From Flectonema sp. DT1601 (Eukaryota; Euglenozoa; Diplonemea; Diplonemida; Diplonemidae): DNA of 64,000 bases. The DNA is taken from NCBI GenBank assembly GCA_964019425.1, contig OZ025867.1:248001-312000 (forward strand), written 5' to 3'. A model generated the notes under the pieces. The model saw nothing but the letters and a program-made list of their open reading frames with translations. It had not been told where the DNA came from and searched no databases. Made by a program: the position numbers and the translations under genes. Positions 44,010-55,619 of the stretch are shown here, in pieces (the first letter of the stretch is position 1; each line of letters opens with the position of its first letter).

Positions 44010-45981
44010 TTCCTGTTGGCAGCATTCTGGAGAGCGATTAATTCTTCCTAAAAAATGGGATTACGTTACTTGTCTCCTTGTCCTCTCTTCTCCTCTCTGT
44101 AGATAATCATCAAGTCTCTATGCTTTATGAAGTGAATAATCTTGTCCCTTCATCCCCGCGTACTTTATTTATTGCTGAGCGTTGAACTTGTTAATTGGGA
44201 ACGAAATTTTATGGAATTCTGTTGATTTTGTGTCTTCTTTCAAATTAAAACTAAGGAACATATTTATCAATCAGCCGTTATTGTAGTTCTGGTTTTTCGT
44301 TTCTCTGTTAAAAGTTTAAGGACATGTCAACGGAAAAAAAAAGAAAAATAAAAAAAAAAATATTATTCCCGCTTGGTTTTCTTACGAGTCCCGGCCCCAC
44401 CGTTGTCTGCTTAGGCTGCGAAACTTTTGCATGCCTAGATCCAGTTCAATTCCAGGTTAGTCACTTTTTTTCAAACTTTTTGCAAATATAAATTCCAAAG
44501 GTTGTATATGTTACAATCGAGCTGTGTAATACTGAAGATCAACCTTGACTTGCAGTCAAGGTAGTTCCGCGCGTCAGTTCGATTCTCATATTCGGAATCT
44601 TTTTACAGTTTGGCTGCAGCCATCTAGTTCAAGTCAAATAAAATAAGTAAAATGAAATTCCTGAGGGTTTGAATAGTTGTGGCTTGTGTGATTCGTAAAA
44701 AGACAACGGGTACGCGGTCTTCCCTTCTCCCCGAAGAGACATTCTCCTCTCAGGCACCGACTGATTCCCTTTGTATTTAATATCAAAGTGTATGTCGGTA
44801 GTTGTATGTTTTTCTATCATTCATGTTAACCGGTCCCTTTCAAAAAAAAGATTTAATAATAATAAGAAGTACTGACTAATTCAAAAAAAAAAACCTAGTT
44901 TTTCGGGGTGTTCTCTTTTTTTTATGAACGTCCTTAAGAGAACTCTTTATTTGTCCCTATCATCGTTTACTAGCTCTTGTTTGTTGCCCCGTTGGATTCA
45001 GTTTTTGCCCCTTTTTTTCTTCCCCGTTGTATGCGCAAAAGCTTCCCTTGTAGTCCGTACTGTGAGGGAAGAAAGGTGTGAAGATTGGAATTAAATTTTG
45101 TTGTGTTATCGCCGTGATGTAGTTCGTGGTGGACTATGAAATGAGTCTGTTACGGATTACGACTTTTTGTAACATTTCTTTTAGTTGTTCAACTTACGGA
45201 TGCCAAAGGCAATTGTCGGTACTACTGACTCCTAATACATCACTTTTAGTCATGTTTCACTTACGCAGTGTAGTCTTCAGCTACATGGTAATAATAAAGT
45301 ATAATTATTGTACTCCAATCATAATCGCTTACTGCAATGAGTTCTTCGTCACCCTGTCGGTAGATTACGAGCTCCGCTTGCTGCTGATAAAGGCAAAACA
45401 ATGAAGCCATTTTTTAAAAAAAAAAAAACATTAAAAACTTGTACTCCGCTCCCTTTTTTTGTCCGTCTGTTTTTCAACAAAGATCGTTATAGTGGTTTGG
45501 TGATGCCTCCTAATCTTCTGTTTCATATGTCTGAAGGGAAACTTTGACGCAAGAGTTGTGGTCTGTCCTCTTACAACTTTTGTAATCCTAATCTGTATTC
45601 GTTTAGTTGCGTTGCTCTTCTTTCTCAAACTCTATCATATTGCAGGCCTGTCCTGGCCAATCACTAGTGGTGTTAATTTTGAGATTTAAGTGGTTATTTT
45701 TTTTTTTATTTTTATTTTTTTTCAAAAGGTTTTGTGTTGTGTTTAGAACATTTCTATTTGTGAGATCAAAATTGATTTTTGCGAATAAAAAAAAGTATTA
45801 AAAAGAAAAGAAAAAAAAAAAACTCGGAGACAAAAAGGAAACAAACATTGAGGGAATGTGTTCCCTATTTTTTATATTCATTTTTTAATTTTATTCAACA
45901 AAACAAATTAACCCAGCTCCATTTCGTTTGAGGGTAAAAGGAATGTCGGACGGCACATGAAGTCGTGCTCAAAGCCCTTTT

Positions 45982-46004
45982 TCTCTCTCTCTCTCTCTCT
46001 CTCT
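45982..46004 (+). repeat. CT dinucleotide microsatellite
   Basis: An uninterrupted run of CT units embedded in T-rich DNA. Confidence 0.8.
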
Positions 46005-49000
46005 CCCTCTTCGTTTTTATCGGTTTTGCACATTTTGAAAATGTCGCTGACAGAAAAGTAGTCATTCTTTATCACAGGGATGTATTTTACAAGGAAAACA
46101 AAAAAAACACTGGCTGGGAAAAACTGATATATTTTTTATTTCGGCTGATTAGTAATTTGCAGACCTTGCGTTGGTTGTTCGCAAGTGTCGGCATTAGTAC
46201 ACGGCAGAAAGAAGATTTTTTCTTTTTCGTTCTTTCTTTTTTTCTTTTTTTTTTTCTCGTTTATTAATTATTGAGTTGCACTCTTTCCACACACTCCCCC
46301 ACTTTATTTTTCTTCTTTTTTCCTTTTCTAGAAATAATTTCTCCACCTTATTCACCAACCCCATGATAGTTGTGGTTTTGCATGGCAATAATCTACCAGA
46401 GATATACTGAGATAAAAGTGTTAAGTAGGAACATTGAGATAGCCCTCTTTTCTCCACACGTTTTTCAAAAAAAAGACACCTAGCTGCAGACCTGCGTGTC
46501 GGCAGTAAAGTTATCTTTTTGGTTGGCCAGATAGTACACCTGAGAAACCTATTTTCTTTTTTTTTTTGTTGTTCTTCAATAAATGCATCTTTTTAACCTT
46601 AAGTTACTAATTACTAACTACCCAATAATAGTTAGTGTGCAACCATTTTGCAAAGGCAGGGGTCTTTTTGAGATTTTTTTTTTTTTTTTTTTTTGAAAAC
46701 AGTAAAGTAAAGTACAGAAGGTTTTAAAGAAGTGTTAGATATTTCTTGTTTTTTATTTTATTTTATTTTTTCATTCTTTTTTTTTTCCCTTCTGCGAAAA
46801 GAAAAAGCATCAGCGGCGGCTACAAAGAAATAGCTGGTTCCCCTTATTGCTTACAAGATCACAAACAATTAAAGCCCAAAATCGTTTTGATTCGGGAACA
46901 AAAAAAAAAAAAAAGAAACAAACAAATAAAACAGTGAACGACTAAGTGACAAATATACATGTGTGAGTCTTTTCACTTTGTTATTCGGTATTACATTTAA
47001 AAAAAAAAAAAAAAAAAAAAATTGTCTCCCCTTTCGATTTATTTTCATGCGTCTTTTTGAGAGAGCGCAAAACCTGTAGACAAGCTGCGAACTCCGCAGT
47101 GAGATGTTCGTGTAAAGCTTCCGATTATTTGCTTTTCTCTGGTGCGAGCAGGCCACGGTAATTTCGCTGAGTACTTGGTTGAGGTTAGGATTGACTTGTT
47201 TTTTCTCTGGAAAGGAAAAAAAAAAACAAAACAAAAAAAAAATTAAAAACCGTTTTCTCAGTTTCGTCAGGTGAAGGCAACAGAGCTGATTCATTATATA
47301 GATCAAGGCAATTAGTGTTTTCTCCTGCTGTTACCGAGGCCGATATAGTTTTTATTTGTTGAGGGTCATTGTACTCTAAACAAATATGACAGAGTTTTCC
47401 CTTTTCCAACATTACATTTCTATTTATGATACAATCCAGTTAGTTCACCTTAATTCCCCTTACGTAGCTCTGCCATTTTTGATGGGAGGGTTGACACAGC
47501 GGTAGCGAGTGTCCAGAAGGCGAATTGTACAAAAATGCAAGCTGTCGTCCTGCCGTTAGAACCCGTCACCCTTTTGCTATATATTTTCTTTTCGCGCTTT
47601 CCCTTCTTTTCCACCGAATTTGGTGGGGGAAAAAAAAAAAAAAAAAAAGTTTTAAATGACATCTTAATTCCCTCGCATCAGAGAGGAGATTGGTGTTACC
47701 TTCATTTACTGAGGAAGGCAGTGTTGGTTGTTAGTACATCGCACGAAAAAAAAAAAAAAAAAAAAAAATTAAATAACAATAAGTATCTGTGGATCTTTAT
47801 CCTTGTTGTGATAACAGTTTAACAACCATTGTGTGCAGTGCTTGTGAGTATTATTTTGTCTTGTTTGTATCTACTCCTTTTTTTAAAATCTGTTTTTTTT
47901 TTAATCTATTTTCTCCGCGACTCCCACTGCAGGATTTTGTATGTTCGAAAATGTTGATCCTCTCCCTTCTGAGGGGGGGGACAAGTCGAAGTCATACGCT
48001 AGTCTCTGTTTGTATTTGAGAACCAATTACGTGTCCGCTGACCTGTTTTCTCTTACAGACAAATTTTTCACCCCTCCATGAGCAGCTTTCTGCCTTCAGC
48101 CACCCAGTCCCTTTTTTTTTTTAAAATGTCTTTATAGCGGCTATCGCATAATCTCTTTTAATTTAGCTATTTTTTGAAAGGTTGTCGTTTTCGACGACGT
48201 GTTACTTTGGCAAGATAATCTCGCAATTATTGATTTTATTTAATTTAAAATTTTTTTTTTTTTTTTTTAATATTTTTATTTTGCTCTGTTTTTGTTTCGT
48301 CTTGAAATCGGACCAACAGATCTTTGATGTTCTCGACCGATAAAAAAAAACGAGCGGAAAAAAAAAAAAAAAAAAAAATTCAAGAGGGAAATGATGGATT
48401 TTTATGCATAATGGGAACACACGGTACTGCGACTTACCGTTGCCAACTGTGAATGTTTTTGGTTAAAATCCTCCTCTTGAACAACAACCAATAAAAAAAC
48501 CACAAAAAAAAAAAAAAAGTCTAGAATCGGCCTTCTAATACAGACATCTTGTTTTTGAATTTTAAAAATAAAAAATAAAAATAAAGAAAGTGCTTGACAT
48601 AGGCGTCGGCTTATAAGAAAACAAAAAACAAAAATAAATTATTTAGTAACTCGCTCTTATGAACTTGTTTCATATTTCAAAGGAAGTCGCAGGTCCTTCG
48701 TTTTAAAGGAGCTAAATACAATTGTGAATTGTGTCTACCTCTTTCCTTAATATTGTGATCAAGAAAAAAAAAAAAAAAAAAAGGAGGAGCTTAATGTTCT
48801 GAGGTCGCTTATGCCGGTTGTTCATTCGCTTGGTGCTGCCTCAGTTGAAAATTAACTCCCCGACTTCCCCGACCCAACCCCCTGCCATTGTTTTGTCATG
48901 GCACCAAAAAAAAAAACGAAAAAAAAAATAATAATAAAGAACAATTAAAAAAGATATAATTTCGTAGGGTACTGCAATGGATGATCCCATTAGCATGTCA

Positions 49001-52000
49001 TGTTTAAAGAATAATATTGCTTCATGCTGTTATGAGTTGTTCATTTTCATAATCTTATGATTGACGTTATTATTACAACAGACTGGAAGTCTACTCTTTT
49101 TCATTCATCAAGAATGAGGGTAAACTGTAAAGCTTTAACCGTTACCTGCTTTGTAATTTAAAGATTGTAAGAGTCATTTGTGTTAGTGATGTTGCTTTCT
49201 GTCTTGTTATAATCACCCCCCGAAGTAAATATTGGTTACTGTGGGGGTCTTGCCTTAACATTTTAGATTATACCTGCGGTTTGCAAAGAATTGTCTTTTT
49301 TTCTTCATGTTCAATGTTATTTTTTTCTTTCAAGCGTGCCTCATATAGCCCGCTTTGTCTACTATTGGGCTGGAGTTCTGTCTTGTCTTTCAGTTTGCTA
49401 CTTACTGACCCTATCACTCAAGGCAGGAGGCGACGTTGTTCCCCCTGTTTTGTTCATTTTTGTATCTAATCGAGAACATAAACAATTATATTTTGAATGC
49501 CTTTTTGCGGCTCTTACCTGTTTTCTTTGTAGTGTTGGTTTTATTTTGTCCTCCCCGGTTTCGTGGGTAAATTAGAACGAAATTGGTTATTTACTTGTAA
49601 AAAAAATCTTTTTTTCTTTTTTTTTTCTAATTACTTTTTTTTTTTTTCCCTCTCTCGAGTACAGAGTTCTGGTAATGCTAGAGCTGTACAGATAGTGCGT
49701 TGAGTAATTACCAAGTTCGTCTTCTTTTGCCTCGACCGATGTGGAATTTTTTATGAACTGTCTGAGACTTTTTGCGCTCCAGACCCAGAGTTCCATTCTG
49801 TTTAACGTTCTATCTTTAGGAGAGGTGTGTTCCTCACGTGTCAGAGTAAGGAAGACAGACCAATATTTGTCTTTGCCCTGAATCAGGCAAACTCTTTATT
49901 CAATTTGATAGCATTCTCTTTGTTTCAGGGTATTCTTTGTTTTCCCTTTCATTTTTTTATATTTACTTACAAAATCTATTGTTCGGTAGAAGGCAATCGT
50001 GGCAGCGTAACTAATCCTTTCCTGCTTTAGGGGATTTTGCTAAGGTTACGTTTAAACTAAAGAACGTATGGGTAAGCAAATATAAGACCTGAACTTGGCT
50101 GATTCTTTTGTTTTGTTTTCGTTTTGCGTATTCTTAAAAACAATTAATTCTCTGGAAGCTTATTGTTCCTTCATTCTGTCGATGTCTTTTTAGCCCACAT
50201 GTTTGGGAATTCTTCCTGATTCATAATATAAAAGAGAGGGTTCTAAAGGAAAGTTTTGAAAAGGCAGCCAATATTATTTATGAATAGTTGGTTTTGTGCC
50301 CCTGTACGACTTTTTTTTTCCTCTCTCTCCATTTTTTTTTTTTTTTAAAATTACAGACTACTACTAAACCTGTTTTCTTTTTTCCCCTCGCGGTTAGGTA
50401 TCTGCAAGAGTGATATTCTTTAATCCTGATCGTATTCCCTCCCTTTCATTTTCCGCTGCTTATCAATTTAGTTCGTGGTATGTGAAGATCGTGTGCCGCA
50501 GATAAAAGAAGAAGTAGAAAACCTTTGACGAGGTACTTCGCCATACCTATATCTCAACTTGCAACCGAATTTTTAATTTTCAAGAATTTCTCGAAGGGAA
50601 AAAAAAAAAAAAAAAAAAAAAATACGAGAAGTTCTCCTGAAGAACAACTTACTGCGGTGTTGCATTGTTGAATCTGGTGTACAAGCAATAAGAAAAACAA
50701 AAAAACCAAAAAAAAAAAAAAAATCTCCCAACCCTTTTTCCTTTTCCGTTTACCAACCAATATTGCAGCGTGAATTTCTTCGAAAAAAAAAAAACTAAAA
50801 TAAGAAAGAAAAAAACTTTGTTTTAAGTGTGCGAAAAAAAAAAAAAAAAAAAAAAAGAACAGCCTCACTGTTAAAGAACAGCAGAGTGCTGTTGTGATGC
50901 CACAATAACCTTTTTATTTTGAAAATGAAAAAAAAAAAAAAAAAAAATCATTGAAGAAAGAAGAAAAAAAAAAAAATAAATATTACAAAACCCAGGTCCA
51001 CCACTGTAGTGAGAAGAAGGGAAATTTGTGTGTAGTACTTAGCAAAAAAAAAAAAAAAAAAAAAACGTAAATAACACGATGAATGGACTCACAGAGTGTG
51101 TCAACGAAATCGGTCTTCCCCTGCCTCCCTAATTAAGATTATTATGAGGGTTGAGTAGACTCTCGGCTAGCTCCTCCTTAGTACTTGAGGTTCAGAAAGG
51201 TTAGCATCCATCCTTGGCTATGAATCATATTGTAGGATGATAACTACTATCGGAATATTGTATTCGCTGAGCGTTTCGTACCCTAATTTATTTATAAAAT
51301 CTCCCAAAAGACCGAAGATTAACAACCAGCTGTTCTTCATCGTTCAATTTTTTCTTTCTTTTTTTTTGTTTGACTATTTAATTTCACTCTTCCCTTCTCC
51401 CCTTTTATGTTTTTGTCAGGTAAAAGACGGCTTTCGTTGTTTTCTTGCCCCAATCGATGTGATGAGTTTATTTGCATTTTGCGTTATGAGTGCTGTGCTG
51501 TTGCTTGTGTGTTTGTTGTTGGTAGTCAAGGGGAAAAAAAAAAAAGAAAACTTTTTTCTGCTGAGCAGTTTTTCCTTTCGTTAGCGATTAGCTTGTCGTT
51601 TGCCTAGCCTGCAGTTGTGTACTGACCCCCCTACTCCCCTCCTCTCCCGCTTCTTTTTATTTTTTTTTGCCTTCACCCCTGTTGGTTGTAAGAGGGACAA
51701 AAACAAAAAAAAAAGAACAAAGGCGAATAAATTCGCTTGAAACCTGCTATGTCACATTACACGGTTGTGGTTACTACCAGAATCTGTGTTCGTATTAGCC
51801 GACCCCATTGTCATCAGTTTGATATTCGTTGCCCTCGTCCCGTTCACAAGCACCCCAAGGATGGAGTAAAAAAAAATATGTGACAAACTTGAAAATTGTT
51901 ACGTAAGTCTGCGAGTCGTGTAGCTGGGAATTGATTGAGAAGAATGGGACCCTTCCCCCATATTCCCACAAAAAAATTCTCCTTTTGATTTTTTTTTTCA

Positions 52001-52240
52001 CCCCCCTTCTTTTTTAACTTTTTGATTTTGTCTCCATCTGCTCCTTATTTTCCGTATTGAGGCCTTATTGATAGTTTTTTATTTTTTTATTTTTTTTATA
52101 TATTTTGATGATGTTGTTTTTATTGATTTCTTTTTTAAATTCAATATATTATAATAATCAGGTGCACACGATTGGAAAATGAAAAAAAACGTCGAAAGAG
52201 TAATACAAGAAGAGAGATTGCTAAGTTAAGGACAGTTCGT

Positions 52241-52257
52241 ATTTTATTCCTCTTCAG
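52241..52257 (+). promoter_or_regulatory. Pyrimidine-rich AG acceptor before a small gene
   Basis: ATTTTATTCCTCTTCAG ends 19 nt before the ATG at 52,277. It is of the T/C-rich pre-ATG class and supports the small ORF that follows as a real gene. Confidence 0.45.
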
Positions 52258-52276
52258 AAAGTAAAAAAAACAGTAA

Positions 52277-52597
52277 ATGTTTAGTACCATCATATTAGAA
52301 AGTATGTTAGAAGACCCAGTGTCGACAAGGGGTGGTAAGCGTTGTCATTATTTATCGTGTCACAGATTGCCACCATCTCCACGAAGGAAGAAGTCACGTT
52401 TACCTGACTTGGAATCAACGCAACTAAATCAACGGAGACATGGCAAGCGGAGGATTTTTGAGTGTGCTGTTCCTAGAAGGGAATTTGATTTTGTGCGGTA
52501 TGCTCCTCAACCGCCTCTAAATGAGAGAATTTGTAAAAAGACATGCGGGATAGCAACAGTCAACGTCGTTCCTCCTTTCGCTCTGCGAAGACATTAG
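52277..52597 (+). CDS. Small hypothetical basic protein, 106 aa
   Basis: Starts at ATG 52,277 and ends at TAG. Unlike the surrounding DNA, the frame is free of homopolymers and has a balanced composition. The protein is basic with PSPRRKKSRLPDLES and RRHGKRRIFECAVPRREFDFVR cut by four to five cysteines. No family is recognised. The pyrimidine-AG site just upstream and its position ahead of another short gene support it. It could also be one exon of a larger unit. Confidence 0.5.
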   Translation: MFSTIILESMLEDPVSTRGGKRCHYLSCHRLPPSPRRKKSRLPDLESTQLNQRRHGKRRIFECAVPRREFDFVRYAPQPPLNERICKKTCGIATVNVVPPFALRRH

Positions 52598-52780
52598 TTC
52601 ACTCTCCATTCACTTTTTTAAAACTAAATTGTTATTCGCTCTTTTTTCACTTACACGCAATATTCGACAATAGTTTTCTTTTTGTTAGTTAATTTTACGT
52701 GGGGGTAGAAAAATTAGTTATTTTATTTATCTTACAGTACTATCTAAAGGAGCAGTAATACACATACACAGCATAACGAC

Positions 52781-53013
52781 ATGTCGACCGAAGCTGATAA
52801 AGACTATTTGAAAACACATGGTGTGTGCATTTAAAATTGTCTTTTTTCCCCTTAAAAATTTTCAAAAAAAAAAAAAAAAATCAAACCACAGGTATTCCCC
52901 CTCTGTTTAATGAGATTACACAAGAATTGTTTCGTGAGAAACCAGCTAATCCGGTGCAGTTTATTATCGACTTATTGAAAGGAAAACAGCCACAACCAAC
53001 CGAAGAAAGCTAG
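52781..53013 (+). CDS. RIIa/Dpy-30-like dimerisation-docking protein, 53 aa, two exons
   Basis: Exons 52781-52820 and 52892-53013 join across a 71-nt GT-AG intron. The split codon is a glycine (THG, then IPPL). The product has YLKTHGIPPLF followed by LFREKPANPVQFIIDLLK, a clear match to the RIIa/Dpy-30 four-helix-bundle docking motif (YL---GI-PLL---L-RE-P-NP--FL---L). Such small proteins occur in radial spokes, in AKAP-binding complexes and in Set1/COMPASS complexes. The protein is barely more than the domain itself. A ciliary role is the commonest for single-domain forms but is inferred. It is too short to appear as one open frame. Confidence 0.8.
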
Positions 53014-53570
53014 CCGAGTGACTTAATTTATCAAATTAATTACTTCCCCATGTGTCATACGAAATATTAATAGTCACTGATTAACGCTAGACGTTAGTTT
53101 TCCCAAATCGTATTCTTCAATCTTTTCATTGAGCCGATGTTTTCACAGTTCGAAGCAAATAAAAAAACAAAAAACAGCAGCTTTTGCTGCATTACTTTTG
53201 CTTCTTTTAAAAAAACAATCCATGCAGGCAGGTACAAAGTCAAAAGAAAAAGAAAAAAAACATAGAGTAACAGGGGAAAAAGAAATAAAAAGAAGAAAAA
53301 AAAAAAAGAAAAAACAACGCAGCATAATAATTGTTAATAACATTCTTTTTGTTTTATTATTTTACTAAATAATAGAATTTTATTTTTATTTTGGTTTTTT
53401 TTTTTTTAAAACTGAAGTCTCAAAAAAAAAAACTTTTCTCTCTCAAGGAACAAAATTACATTCCGACAAGAAAGTCTTTATCTAACGGTCTGTTGTCACA
53501 CGAGGAGAGTAATCTGAGACTCTTTTTATGATTTTCACATTTCATCAGTTTTTCTGGTTAAAAAATAAAC
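53014..53570. other. Intergenic between Dpy-30-like and two-module surface genes
   Basis: A/T-rich; the open frames are Lys/Phe homopolymer artefacts. CACATTTCATCAG at 53,536-53,548 lies 22 nt before the next start codon and may be a splice acceptor. Confidence 0.5.
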
Positions 53571-55619
53571 ATGAAAACAGTCGCTCTAATGATAGCGTCA
53601 CTGACTTCTTCAGTAGTCGGAACACCAGCTGACATCTCGACTGCAGTCATCAAAACTTGTAAAGAAGATATCGACTGTCAGGGTTACGGTGTAACAACAG
53701 GAGACTGTCACGACACGGATTATTATTGTTCCAATTCGTGTTCTTATTTCGGTGATGGTACAGCTAACCAACTAAAGCAATGCGAAGAGCAGCCAGTGAC
53801 TACGAAGGTTGGTGAAGAAGTAACGCTTTACTACGTTCTCAACAACATCGCTGACGGTGACAATAAAGTAATCAACTGCGACAACGTTAATATGTTTACT
53901 AATCCATACGACTCATTAATCAAGGGTGTTGGTGTGACTGCTGGGTTCACTGAAGCTGAGAGAAACACGATCCAGATTACACACCTCTGTCACAAACCAG
54001 CTACGGGTGTTCACACTCTAATGACTTCTGTTAAGGTAACCGTCAAGATTGACAACCTCCTCTCTGTCAGTGCTGCAACTGGAGATCTATACAGGAAGAT
54101 GGGGGAAAACATTAATACCAAACTTGCTGAGACAACTGTCGATGCTAAGCTGGCAAGTGTCGGTAAGGTGGACTCCAATCAGGTCATCACCGACAAGGCG
54201 CTGTTTGCTTACTGCCCGCAGCAAACCAACGGCGTGTTCGTTCCTTTCGCTGCGGACTTTGTGAACACGGCGACGGTGGACAAAATGTGCAAACCCGTTT
54301 CATGCAGCAACGGATTCACATTCGACAAGTTGGCAAAAACTCCAACCTGTGAGGGGCCTGGTGCTTTCCCTGCAGCTGACATCACAACCTGCGGGGCCAA
54401 CGAGGACTGCGACAGGTTCGGGCAGACTGGGACAGAGTGTGAGAGCACCACCTACAAGTGCAAAGCTGCAGCGGGCACGTGTGTACACTTTGAAACCGAC
54501 ACGAGGTCACTTGCTCAGTGTTACAGTACGAAGGTGCCTACTGCTACTCAAAATGTCACTCTTTATTACATTCTAAGAAACACTGAGATGACTGGACACC
54601 CTTCGAAAACTGTGAACTGCTCAGAGGAATTCACATCTGAGTACGATGAGTTGATTATGAGCAACTCTGCGTTGGGAAAGTTTACGACCGACGAGCAGGC
54701 GACTGTTTCGATTGTTCACAACTGCGATGCGACTAACGATGTGCACACTCTTCGCACTTCAATCAAAGTTGCGGTTTTTATTGAGAAGTTGTTAGACGCC
54801 AATACGTACGCTGCGTACAGCGAGCTGGCGAACAACATCAACGGGGCGCTAGCAAGTAGCACGGATGTGAAGTTGAATGCCGTGGGTGGAGTAGAAAGTG
54901 TGAATGTTGGTACTTCAGAATCCTTCTCTGGATTGTGTCCAGTGACTGGGAATGAGGAGATGAAAGTACCGATGGCCATCACCTGGAACTCATCAACAGC
55001 TGGTGATCGTGACTGTCAAGTAGTTGAGTGCAGTGCTGGGTACGACATCATTAATGAGTCGTGCACTGCGACACCAGAACCTGCGGTCAGTGCTACACAG
55101 ATTGCTGTCACGTTTCAAGCAACTTCAGAAATTAGAGCACTCGGTGAACAGCGCACTGCCATTACCAAGAGTGTGGGTCTCGGGATGCGAGGAGTTGCAA
55201 CCTGCAACAAGATCTGTAAGACATCAGACAACACACATTGTTGGACCTGTCCACAGGCAGCCACTGCTACGAGAGTAACCTCCTCACTAGCTGTTGAGAG
55301 ATACACTTTATACCTAACAGGAACTACTACAACTAATGAGACATCAGTTAGAGTCTCCGTTACTAGTCAATTAAAGAGTTTATTTAGTACTCTGACTGTT
55401 ATCCAATTCCATGAGGATTCTGTCACTGCTGTTTTCATTGTCTCTGATGATGGAGACGATAGTCTCTCAAGTGGAGTAGTTGCTGGAATTGTTATCGGCT
55501 GCGTGGTGTTTGTTACGTTAGCTGTCGCACTCGTCTACTACATGTGCGCAAATACCGAACCAGTATCTGTATCTAATGCTTGGCGTTCAACTACTGAGAT
55601 GGGAACTAAGTCCCAGTGA
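53571..55619 (+). CDS. Two-module Cys-rich type I membrane protein, 682 aa
   Basis: A signal peptide (MKTVALMIASLTSSVVG) is followed by two tandem modules of about 230-240 residues. Module 1 begins TCKEDIDCQGYG and module 2 TCGANEDCDRFG. Both then show EEVTLYYVLNN / QNVTLYYILRN, VHTLMTSVKVTV / VHTLRTSIKVAV, and NINTKLAETTVDAKL / NINGALASSTDVKL, so the duplication is clear but old. A third Cys-bearing linker leads to one transmembrane helix at about 635-657 (VVAGIVIGCVVFVTLAVALV) and a 23-residue tail. Several N-glycosylation sites are present. No named domain is recognised. DNA from about 54,200 to 55,000 (module 2) is visibly richer in GC than module 1. A surface receptor or adhesin role is inference. 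Confidence 0.8.
   Translation: MKTVALMIASLTSSVVGTPADISTAVIKTCKEDIDCQGYGVTTGDCHDTDYYCSNSCSYFGDGTANQLKQCEEQPVTTKVGEEVTLYYVLNNIADGDNKVINCDNVNMFTNPYDSLIKGVGVTAGFTEAERNTIQITHLCHKPATGVHTLMTSVKVTVKIDNLLSVSAATGDLYRKMGENINTKLAETTVDAKLASVGKVDSNQVITDKALFAYCPQQTNGVFVPFAADFVNTATVDKMCKPVSCSNGFTFDKLAKTPTCEGPGAFPAADITTCGANEDCDRFGQTGTECESTTYKCKAAAGTCVHFETDTRSLAQCYSTKVPTATQNVTLYYILRNTEMTGHPSKTVNCSEEFTSEYDELIMSNSALGKFTTDEQATVSIVHNCDATNDVHTLRTSIKVAVFIEKLLDANTYAAYSELANNINGALASSTDVKLNAVGGVESVNVGTSESFSGLCPVTGNEEMKVPMAITWNSSTAGDRDCQVVECSAGYDIINESCTATPEPAVSATQIAVTFQATSEIRALGEQRTAITKSVGLGMRGVATCNKICKTSDNTHCWTCPQAATATRVTSSLAVERYTLYLTGTTTTNETSVRVSVTSQLKSLFSTLTVIQFHEDSVTAVFIVSDDGDDSLSSGVVAGIVIGCVVFVTLAVALVYYMCANTEPVSVSNAWRSTTEMGTKSQ

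Larger units (their letters stand above)
37236..52276. other. About 15-kb region without supportable genes
   Basis: It is densely packed with A and T homopolymers of 10-40 nt (for example 37,607-37,617, 43,629-43,662, 43,975-44,006). All longer open frames depend on poly-Lys or poly-Phe encoded by those runs and show no domain, signal peptide or splice logic. A 0.4-kb duplication (42,032-42,914) and a CT microsatellite (45,982-46,004) are the only clear structures. Long non-coding RNAs or regulatory DNA are possible. I found no tRNA, snRNA or 5S gene that folds properly. Confidence 0.6.

Noticed and set aside
44520-44600. Possible tRNA (T-loop-like GTTCGATTC and a 9-bp anticodon-like hairpin ACCTTGACT/AGTCAAGGT)
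   Set aside because: No acceptor stem or T stem pairs, and the D arm is missing. At best a degenerate fragment.
37406-51607. Many open frames of 60-160 codons on both strands, rich in Lys or Phe
   Set aside because: They arise from A/T homopolymers, lack domains or start context, and change frame with run length.
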